In this document: piece by piece, positions 33,047 to 40,240 of the stretch | Layout of the letters: every line of letters begins with the position of its first letter | Position numbering within the stretch: the stretch's first letter is position 1 | NCBI GenBank assembly: GCA_030038475.1 | Contig: JASHOU010000085.1 | Span: 1 to 40,240 of the forward strand | Length of the DNA: 40,240 bases | Origin: Terriglobales bacterium | GTDB lineage: Bacteria; Acidobacteriota; Terriglobia; Terriglobales; Acidobacteriaceae | Reading direction: 5' to 3' | Translations under genes and position numbers: made by a program | The notes under the pieces: model-generated | Told to the model about the DNA's origin: nothing | Database searches by the model: none | Seen by the model: the letters and a program-made list of their open reading frames with translations, nothing else

Positions 33047-35971
33047 ATGCTGGCTTCTTACAAGAAGTCGCTGCGCGCGGCTTTTATCGTCGTTTTCTGT
33101 TTTGCATTGGGACTTCACACTTATGCGCAATCGGGGGGAACTTCGGGAACGATCAACGGCACCGTCGTCGACCCTACCGGTGCAGTGGTTGCGAATGCAA
33201 CTGTCGAAATTCATCAGGCGGTCAGCGGCTATGACCGGACCACGACCACCGACAGTAATGGAAACTTCAGTTTTTCGAACGTGCCGTTTAATCCGTATCA
33301 CATGACGGTGACGGCCACGGGATTCGCTCGATACGCGCAGGATGTGGAGACGCGCTCGGTAGTGCCCGTCAGTGTCAAAATCAATCTTCAAGTTTCTGGC
33401 TCTTCCACCACGGTTACGGTCGAGGGTGGGGGAGACCTGGTCGAGAACGATCCCACCTTCCACTCCGACATCGACAGGGATTTGTTCGACAGACTTCCAC
33501 TGGAAAGCACGACATCGTCGCTGAGTTCTCTGGTTACCCTCTCCACGCCGGGAATCGCCGCCGATTCGAATGGCCTGTTCCACGGGATCGGCGACCATGC
33601 CTCGAATTCGTTCAGCATCGATGGCCAGCCGATTACTGACCAGCAAAGCAAGGTTTTCTCCAACGAGCTCCCCGTCGATTCCATCCAATCGATGGAAGTC
33701 ATCTCCGGCGCGCCACCAGCGGAGTATGGAGGCAAGACCAGCGTGGTGATTGTAGCCACCACGCGTTCGGGCCAGGGCGTAACCACACCGCACGGCAGCG
33801 TGACCGCGTCCTACGGAGCATTTGGATCCTCCAACGGGTCTGCCGATCTCGCCTATGGCACTAAGAGTTGGGGAAACTACATCTCCGTCGGTGGTTTGGA
33901 CACGGGACGATTTCTCGATCCGCCGGAATTCGCGGTGATCCACGACAAGGGCAACGAAGAGAACGCGTTTGACCGGGTTGACTACCAACTCTCGACGGCC
34001 GACTCGATTCACATTGACTTCGGCTACAGCCGAAGCTGGTTCCAGACGCCGAATTCGCTCGACGCCGAAAACGCGACGCCCTGGAGCGGACTGAACACGG
34101 TTCTTCCATCGGTCGAGAACTATGGGGGCTTTGTTCCTTTCGGTAATAGCACAGGCTTTATCGACGGCACTACCCGGGTAGGAGCGACCGATCAACGCTC
34201 CAAAATCGGCACCTTTAATATTGCCCCGTCGTGGACGCGCGTGGTGAATGCAAACACCGTATTTACTTTTGGCGGGTTCGTGCGCCGCGACAACTACAAC
34301 TACTATCCCAGCAGCGACCCCTTTGCCGACCTTGGCCCTCCTAGTCTGCAGAGATAGACCGTGGCTCAGGACCGCACACTCACGAACACGGGGGTTCGAT
34401 CGGATGTCTCGTATGTCAAAGGAATAAACAACATTAAGGTTGGAGCCAGCTACGAGCAAACGTTTCTCAGAGAGCACGAACCGATCGGAATCGTCGATCC
34501 GATCTTCAATGCACCCTGTATAACGGCGTATACAACGCCTCTAAGCGCAACCGGGTATGTTCCGGTTCCCGGTTTCACCGATCCTTCGCAATGCACGGGC
34601 ATCTACCAACCGAACGTCGCGACTAACGCGAATGCGCCGAACACTCCCTTCTATCCTCTGTTCAGCCCGTTGCTCGCATGCTACGACCTGACTAGGCCGA
34701 CGCCGTCGCCCAATGACAACTGCCCGAGTTCTACCAGCGGTCTCTACACCTTTAACGGCCGAACCGACGTGAAAGAGCTTGCTCTCTACGTTCGGGACGT
34801 GATCACAAAAGGAAACTGGTCCTTGAATCTGGGCATCCGCGGCGATCTCTACAACGGAATTACCGTCGGGCGGCAAGCCGAACCTCGGCTCGGGGTCGCT
34901 TACAACGTAAAGCAAACGAACACGATCCTGCGCGTTTCCTACGCGCGTACTCTGGAATCTCCCTTCAATGAGAATCTGGTGCTTTCGAGCGTCGGCTGCG
35001 CCAATCCCGTCTTAGCCCCGCTTCTTCTCTGCACCGCGCCGGTACCTAATCCCCTGAGTGTCGGCTTCCGCAATGAATTCCACGCGGGCCTGGAGCAGGC
35101 GTTTGGACGGTATGTGGTGTTTTCGGGCGAGTGGATCTCGAAGTACACGCACAATGGCTTCGATTCTAGTGTGCTCGGCAACACTCCGATCACTTACCCC
35201 ATTGAGTGGCATAACTCGAAAATCCCGGGATATGCGGGCCGCGTGAGCGTTCCCGATCTGCACGGCTTTTCGGCGCTCATGGTGTTCTCCAGCGTGTCAG
35301 CCCGGTTCTTCAATCCCCAGGTCGCCGGAGCCGGCGCGACTGTGGGAGGCCCTCCCGGAACTCCATTCCGCATCGACCACGACGAACGCTTCAATCAGAC
35401 TACCCACTTCCAGTATCAGCCCTGGAAACTTGGCCCGTGGCTAGGCTTCAACTGGCGGTATGACAGCGGACTCGTAGCAGGCGCAACGCCGTGCTTCGCG
35501 ACCACACAGGGTCCACTGCCCTATAACGATTGCCCAGGGTCAATTCCCAACTCGAGTGTCCCCGGTGGCGGGTATGTGAGTATGCTCGCCGCCAACGTGG
35601 GCGGAGTGCCCCTTTCCGCCGATCAGGAGGCCGAAGCTGGGTTCTCGTGCGACGGTGTTCGTGCAACTCCGACCGTGCCTCTGCCCTACAACTGTCCGGC
35701 AGCGGAGTTCGGCTCCAACCTCATCCAGGTGCCGGCTCCGAACACCGAGAACGACGACAAACATCCTCCGCGCGTCGCGTCGCGCAACCTGTTCGACCTA
35801 GCCGTTGGTGACGACAATCTGTTCAAAGGCGACCACTACAAATGGAGTCTGACACTTACCGCCATCAACGTTGCCAACCGATTAGCTCTGTATAACTTTC
35901 TTTCTACGTTCAGCGGGACACACTACGTGACGCCGCGCGCGCTGACAGCTCAACTCGGATTCCACTTCTAA
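33047..35971 (+). pseudogene. TonB-dependent receptor interrupted by an in-frame amber stop
   Basis: ATG 33047 is preceded by GGGAGG. The signal peptide ends near HTYAQ. A carboxypeptidase-regulatory-like domain follows (GTINGTVVDPTGAVVANATV, about 35-120), then a plug with SFSIDGQPITDQQSK and a long outer-membrane barrel ending ALTAQLGFHF with the terminal aromatic. Codon 437 is TAG (34355-34357). The same frame then continues without any other stop to 35971, about 974 codons overall. Context LQR-TAG-TVAQDRTL suggests a CAG-to-TAG change. The family imports large substrates such as glycans or metal chelates. Either it is a very young pseudogene, or the amber is read through, or it is a sequencing error. 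Confidence 0.88.
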
Positions 35972-35983
35972 TCCGTCTTGCGT

Positions 35984-36018
35984 GAGGGCCCTTGGTCGAG
36001 TCTGGAACCAGGGCCCTC
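35984..36018 (+). terminator. Hairpin after the TonB receptor gene
   Basis: GAGGGCCCTTGGT pairs with ACCAGGGCCCTC with one bulged T, a 12-bp GC-rich stem starting 13 bp after the receptor stop. There is no T-tract, so it may be a terminator or an mRNA-stabilising structure. Confidence 0.55.
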
Positions 36019-36155
36019 GTTGCCGTAACTAATGCCCGGTTATCGCGGTGATGTCGGGAGATCGTTCCACCGACGATGACTTGGATCCGAACTACAAAAG
36101 CGAGGAAACGTCGTACGCGTCTTCTCAATTCCGTTTTTCGAGGCTCAGAGTGCCT

Positions 36156-36308
36156 ATGGGCAAATACTGCTATGGTAAGGGCAGGAGAAAGATCATAGAC
36201 GCATTCACGAACCGGCAGGGTCTTTGGATACTCGCAGTGGTAGCTGCGCTGTCGATGGGAACCGTGGTGTTGTATTTGATCGGTTATTTACACTTCAACG
36301 GTGACTGA
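36156..36308 (+). CDS. Possible small membrane protein, 50 aa
   Basis: ATG 36156 opens a 50-residue frame with a basic N-terminus (MGKYCYGKGRRKIIDAF) and one membrane segment (LWILAVVAALSMGTVVLYLI) ending YLHFNGD. The frame is open further upstream to about 36048, but that part is polar and less natural. No strong ribosome site is visible. Function unknown. Confidence 0.4.
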   Translation: MGKYCYGKGRRKIIDAFTNRQGLWILAVVAALSMGTVVLYLIGYLHFNGD

Positions 36309-36380
36309 CGGGGCTTTGCGAAAAATCGCGATTACACTGATTGACCCCAGTACGATTGGCTTGGGCGGATGCACTCTCCG

Positions 36381-37184
36381 CTACTTCTTGAACACGAGCT
36401 TTTCCGTGAGCCGTTGTCCCGTTTCTAACGTGCCTGTGGTGGATAGGGTCATCTGCTGTCCATCTGCGGAAACCACCCACCGATCCTTTTGAGTCACTTG
36501 ACCGTCCCGCTGGTAACTCGCATCCACCGTGTGAGGATCGACAATTTCGAGTGTCACGGTATCGTTGCGCGAGTTCTGTAGATCGTATGGCTTTCCGTCA
36601 AAACGGGCGGTATAGCTGTAGTCGCCCATAAAGCGGACCCCACCGCTTCCGTCCGCCTCGATTTTGAGCACCAACCCTTGCCGCAAACGAGTCTTGCCGA
36701 GATCCTGCTTCCACTCGCCAACAAAGGGGTCAGTGGCAAGCTTCGCACCTCCGGTTCGCGTCCACACGGTGATCTTATCCGCGTGGCCCGCGGTTGTAGT
36801 TGTGGCGGTTAGTTCCTTACCATCCTTCGAAAGTTGATCGCGAACTGTTGCCACAACCGCTCCATCCTTTTTCTCCGTGACCTCGGCCAGGTGTTTATCG
36901 ATCTTATGCAGATCAATTTGATTGAAGCCGAGATTGCCGGGTGCGGGCGAGTCGTGTCCATTCCGACTCGCAGTGAAATCGAAATGGGTTTCGCCTGACA
37001 TGACTACATGCACCCCGCCATGCAGGTGTGTAATGAAGAGCCGGTTCGGAGGATCCAGGCTAGACTGCGCAGAGACTAGCGTCCAGACGCCGATGCGAGG
37101 GTCTGTCGGCCCAGGTTGGGCCACTGCAGGTTGGACGGCGGCAAGTAGTGCAAACAACAATAAGGTGCGAATTGATCCTCCCAC
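36381..37184 (-). CDS. Exported lipocalin-like protein
   Basis: 267 residues from ATG 37184. A signal peptide (to about residue 22, PAVAQ) is followed by two similar strand-rich halves, each starting with a G-x-W element (RIGVWTLVSAQSSLDPP and FVGEWKQDLGKTRLRQG). This suggests a duplicated lipocalin-like barrel. Similar exported proteins of unknown function are frequent in Acidobacteriota. It is divergent from the MMPL transporter gene, with the 15-bp tandem repeat between them. Confidence 0.75.
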   Translation of the reverse strand: MGGSIRTLLLFALLAAVQPAVAQPGPTDPRIGVWTLVSAQSSLDPPNRLFITHLHGGVHVVMSGETHFDFTASRNGHDSPAPGNLGFNQIDLHKIDKHLAEVTEKKDGAVVATVRDQLSKDGKELTATTTTAGHADKITVWTRTGGAKLATDPFVGEWKQDLGKTRLRQGLVLKIEADGSGGVRFMGDYSYTARFDGKPYDLQNSRNDTVTLEIVDPHTVDASYQRDGQVTQKDRWVVSADGQQMTLSTTGTLETGQRLTEKLVFKK

Positions 37185-37249
37185 GCCGATGGAGGAAGTT
37201 TAGCAGATTCACATAGCTCGTCATGCGGGTCTTGGGCAACTGTGTCTAC

Positions 37250-37294
37250 CCAATACAAAGCTAGCCAATACAAGGCTAGCCCATACGAAGCGCG
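37250..37294. repeat. Three tandem 15-bp repeats upstream of MMPL gene
   Basis: Units CCAATACAAAGCTAG (37250-37264), CCAATACAAGGCTAG (37265-37279) and CCCATACGAAGCGCG (37280-37294) follow head to tail; the third is diverged. They lie between divergent genes, about 70-110 bp before the MMPL start, where they could be operator copies. Confidence 0.7.
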
Positions 37295-37360
37295 AAAATA
37301 TAAATTGCTTGCGGAAGCACTTTTTCGGTCTCAGCCGTTCTCGCTCTCCGCAAGAGAACT

Positions 37361-39607
37361 TTGGCAACGACGATCTTGTATGACATTATGAATGCGATGC
37401 ATCTGCGCCGTTTTTGGGTGTCAGCTATCGTCTTCGCAGCCGCCATTGCACTTCTTCCATTCTCTTTTCATGCCGAGCGCCATCTGGAAACCGCGACCCG
37501 TGTCGAAGGGAGCCAAGCTGAAACTGTCCGGCAGGAACTGGCCGACCGTTTTCGGTCGCCGTTCGTAGATGAAGTGGTCCTAGTGATTCAGGGAGTGCCA
37601 GCCGCGGATTCGGAGGGCGGCGCGCAGGCGTTAGAGCCCATCGTGACAGCGCTGAGAGACCAACCCGGTGTTTCGGGAGTGGTGTCCTATCTTGACTCGC
37701 GCGATCCCATCTTTCTGGGCCGGGGAGGGGGGACGTTTGTTCTCGTGGGACTCACGTCAACCGAGGGTTCCGTGGAACCGCTCGTTCCGAAGCTTCACCA
37801 ACTGGCAAGCTCGCTTGAAAATCAACTGCGGAGCCGTTATCCGAGGGTGAACATCGAACTCACCGGTGAAATTCCGCTGAATTTCGACATCCGGAAAGCG
37901 AGTTCCGACGACGTGCAACGCGGCGAAAGTCTGGTAATCCCCGCGACCCTCGCACTTCTGCTGGTGGCTTTTGGAAGCTTCATCGCCGCCCTGATTCCGT
38001 TGGCCGTTGGCCAGCTTGCCATCGCCACCACTATGGCGATTACGGGATTCCTGGCCGAGCGCTGGCACTTGTCCATTCTGGTTCAGAATCTGGCCACTAT
38101 GCTTGGCTTGGGCCTGGGAATCGACTACGCGCTCCTTATGGTTAGCCGCTTCCGCGAAGCGATTTGTGCCGGAAACGACGGACCCGCGGCCTCGCTCATC
38201 GCGGCACGTCAGGCAGGTGGCACGCTCTTGATTTCAGCCTCAACGGTAGCCATCGGATTCTCGGCGCTCTTGACGGTGCCGATCAGCGAAATCCGTTCCA
38301 TTGGTATCGCGGGATTTCTGGTGGCGGGAATGAGCGTGCTGCTTACGTGTACCATCGTTCCACCAGTGCTGGCGTGGCTCGGTCCGCGGATTGATATTGG
38401 CCGATTGCCCTTTACTCCAGAGCTGGATGCGCAGCGGTCTGAGCGCACTGGCGTTCGCTGGCGGCATTGGGGCAAGGTGATCGTCGCGCATCCCTGGCTT
38501 GCCCTCTTCGTGGCCGGCACTCCTTTGCTTCTGCTCGCCTGGCAGGTCCGACGATTGGATACGAGTCTTCCGCGAGGGGATTGGCTTCCAGCGGCGGCAG
38601 AATCTGTCCATGCCCTCCACACCCTGAAACGAATGGATCGGGAGGGCGTTGTTGAATCGTTGCGCATCATTGTCGAGCTTCCAAACGACTCCATTGCGCA
38701 AACCGACGCTGGCTGGAATGTGCTGGATCGTCTCTCCAAGCGCCTGACGAGCGACCCTCGCTCCGGCCGCGTGATTTCTATCACTACGATTGCGGATGGC
38801 AACCGGTCTTCTCTTCTTAACATTGCGCGGGAGACCCGCCGAACGTTCCTGAGTAGGGACGGACGAGCGGCGCTGATTGAGGTGGTACCCGCGAGTTCGG
38901 TCTCCGTGCGCGAGCAGGTCAACTGGGTGCGGGAACTTCGGAAAACGGGCGCGCTGGCTCTCACTGGAGTTCCTGGCGCAACCCTTCTCATTGGGGGCAT
39001 CCCGGCGCTCAACGCCGATTACGAAACGATTATCAGAGACCGCTTTCCCCCGGTGACGGCGCTCGTAGTCGGCGGGACGCTCATTGCGCTACTCTGCGGG
39101 TTTCGATCTATCTTCGCCGCCCTGAAGGCCATCGTCCTCAACCTGTTCTCGGTTGCGGCGTCCTTCGGAGCATTGGTTTTAGTTTTCCAAAACGGGCACG
39201 GAAGCAGATTCCTGGGATTTCCGGAAGGAACGGGTAGCGTGTTTCCTTTGGTCCCGATCGTCGCCTTCGCAATCGTCTTCGGATTAAGCATGGACTACGA
39301 GGTATTTCTGGTTGCACGCGTTCTCGAAGCCAGAAGGAGCGGGCTCAGTGAAATGGATGCAATCCCCGAAGGTATGGCCAGAACCGCAGGCCTGATTACG
39401 AGCGCCGCCGCCATCATGATCGTCGTATTCGCGGCATTCACTTTCGGAAGTTTCCTGGTGGTCAAGATGATTGGATTTACGTTGGCGATCGCCGTGTTCA
39501 TTGACGCCACACTCGTTCGGATCGTGATCGGTCCCGCCCTCCTGCGTATTGCGGGCGATTGGAACTGGTGGCCCGGGGGCCTGCCAAAGCGTGCAGGGCG
39601 CGCTTGA
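37361..39607 (+). CDS. MMPL-family RND transporter
   Basis: 748 residues from TTG 37361; ATG 37388 or 37397 are equally possible and would start just before HLRRFWVSAIV. Layout: one N-terminal helix, a large extracytoplasmic loop (about 40-190), five or six helices (about 190-340), a helix near 375, a second loop (about 400-565) and a final helix group (about 570-735). The paired signatures GLGIDYALLMVSRFREA and GLSMDYEVFLVARVLEA carry the Asp/Tyr residues of the proton relay of MMPL/RND proteins. They export lipids such as hopanoids or glycolipids and are half the size of AcrB-type pumps. No adaptor gene is adjacent. Export of the lipid made by the cluster at 20-32 kb is possible but not shown. 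Confidence 0.9.
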   Translation: MATTILYDIMNAMHLRRFWVSAIVFAAAIALLPFSFHAERHLETATRVEGSQAETVRQELADRFRSPFVDEVVLVIQGVPAADSEGGAQALEPIVTALRDQPGVSGVVSYLDSRDPIFLGRGGGTFVLVGLTSTEGSVEPLVPKLHQLASSLENQLRSRYPRVNIELTGEIPLNFDIRKASSDDVQRGESLVIPATLALLLVAFGSFIAALIPLAVGQLAIATTMAITGFLAERWHLSILVQNLATMLGLGLGIDYALLMVSRFREAICAGNDGPAASLIAARQAGGTLLISASTVAIGFSALLTVPISEIRSIGIAGFLVAGMSVLLTCTIVPPVLAWLGPRIDIGRLPFTPELDAQRSERTGVRWRHWGKVIVAHPWLALFVAGTPLLLLAWQVRRLDTSLPRGDWLPAAAESVHALHTLKRMDREGVVESLRIIVELPNDSIAQTDAGWNVLDRLSKRLTSDPRSGRVISITTIADGNRSSLLNIARETRRTFLSRDGRAALIEVVPASSVSVREQVNWVRELRKTGALALTGVPGATLLIGGIPALNADYETIIRDRFPPVTALVVGGTLIALLCGFRSIFAALKAIVLNLFSVAASFGALVLVFQNGHGSRFLGFPEGTGSVFPLVPIVAFAIVFGLSMDYEVFLVARVLEARRSGLSEMDAIPEGMARTAGLITSAAAIMIVVFAAFTFGSFLVVKMIGFTLAIAVFIDATLVRIVIGPALLRIAGDWNWWPGGLPKRAGRA

Positions 39608-39626
39608 TGGCGAGTTGCGAAAAGCC

Positions 39627-40240
39627 TTAACGGTCTTCTCCGGAAGCATGTCTCGCAGCATGGATCGCAGCATCCAGCGCATCCAAAAACTGATGCGGCG
39701 TAGCATAGATATGATCGACGACATGATCGACCGAAGCGAGCTTTTTCTGTAGCTTGCGTGAGGAATGATCTGGCATGTCTTTCTTCCCGCGCGGCACCCA
39801 CACGGTTTGCATGCCCGCTTTCTTAGCACCTTGCAGGTTGCCGATTGTATCTTCTGCCATGATTGTCTCGAAAGGCTTAATCGGGTCCGCCGGGTCGCGC
39901 ATGTTGTTAATGGCCGCAAGCACTTTCTCAAAAACCTCCGGGTGCTTGCCTTTTTTGTAGGGCGAAATCTCTTCCAGCCCAAAAATTTTGCGCTCAGAGA
40001 TTACCTCTTTGAGGCCAAGCTTTTCCAACTTTTCCATTGCCTGGCCTTCACCCTGCTTGAACGAATGCGAGAGGACGGCAACTTCGACCCCAGCGTCCCT
40101 TAGCCGCTGTATCTTGCTTACCAGTCCGGCATCGGGACGGATGAACCCGCTGCCCATGTGCCTGTTCCACAGCCGCGTAATTCCCTTGTTTCCTTTCACG
40201 ATTTTTCCCTGCAGTTTATCGGGTGCGAGTCCTGACTTCT
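39627..40240 (-). CDS. HAD-superfamily hydrolase (5' end outside window)
   Basis: The frame runs in from the right edge without a stop (KSGLAPDKLQGKIVKGNKG), so the GTG at 40199 is not necessarily the start. Visible HAD motifs are motif II VAVLSHSF (Ser), a motif III Lys region (PYKKGKHPEVFEKVL) and motif IV TIMAEDTIGN with acidic residues, followed by the typical GAKKAGMQTVWVPRG. Motif I (D-x-D-x-T), carrying the nucleophile, must lie beyond the window. The resemblance is to pyrimidine 5'-nucleotidase-like phosphatases. A basic C-terminal tail follows. It is convergent with the MMPL transporter, with 19 bp between stops. Confidence 0.8.
   Translation of the reverse strand, partial: KSGLAPDKLQGKIVKGNKGITRLWNRHMGSGFIRPDAGLVSKIQRLRDAGVEVAVLSHSFKQGEGQAMEKLEKLGLKEVISERKIFGLEEISPYKKGKHPEVFEKVLAAINNMRDPADPIKPFETIMAEDTIGNLQGAKKAGMQTVWVPRGKKDMPDHSSRKLQKKLASVDHVVDHIYATPHQFLDALDAAIHAARHASGEDR

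Noticed and set aside
32963-34477. 504-codon minus-strand frame opposite the TonB receptor
   Set aside because: Arg/Val-rich shadow of a well-supported receptor gene; no start signal or domain.

Overview
The window looks like a chromosome segment of a member of the Acidobacteriota (Terriglobia-like). The clearest marker is the TonB-dependent receptor with an N-terminal carboxypeptidase-regulatory-like domain at 33047-35971, an architecture greatly expanded in that phylum. Assignment is by protein character only; no search was possible.

Region 1 (1-15540) is a genomic island in a tRNA gene. The window opens inside the 3' end of a tRNA (T-arm, acceptor strand, encoded CCA). A 24-bp copy of that end (9-32) recurs as a direct repeat at 15516-15539, as expected for attL/attR of a tRNA-targeting element. 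No integrase is visible. The island mixes apparently intact accessory genes with many remnants. Apparently intact: a 5-TM protein coupled to a secreted caspase-like/Sel1-repeat protein, a KAP-type P-loop NTPase abutting a WD40 propeller, a possible nuclease, an XRE regulator, an HU-like protein and several exported proteins of unknown role. Remnants: NACHT-like tail, KAP-like tail, tail-fibre-like gene, AlbA_2/Schlafen domain, NAD-epimerase N-terminus and SRAP peptidase N-terminus. The content resembles a decaying defence or conflict island.

Region 2 (15540-20490) is ordinary chromosome: a secreted multicopper oxidase (+) convergent with a secreted phosphoesterase/phospholipase C-like enzyme (-), separated by a strong terminator.

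Region 3 (20493-32588) is the most coherent functional block. A compact minus-strand operon encodes a PHP phosphoesterase, a GT4 glycosyltransferase, a membrane protein, a second GT4 glycosyltransferase and an exported LolA-like protein. Next to it, a desaturase and a cytochrome P450 are co-transcribed on the minus strand. Divergent from them is one large plus-strand protein with adenylation (FAAL-like), acyl-carrier and thioester-reductase domains. Together they suggest synthesis of a desaturated, oxidised fatty aldehyde or alcohol, perhaps glycosylated into a glycolipid. The product is not known to me.

Region 4 (32588-40240) holds a small exported His/Cys protein, a TonB receptor interrupted by one in-frame amber codon, an exported lipocalin-like protein, an MMPL/RND transporter and a HAD-family hydrolase that runs off the right edge.
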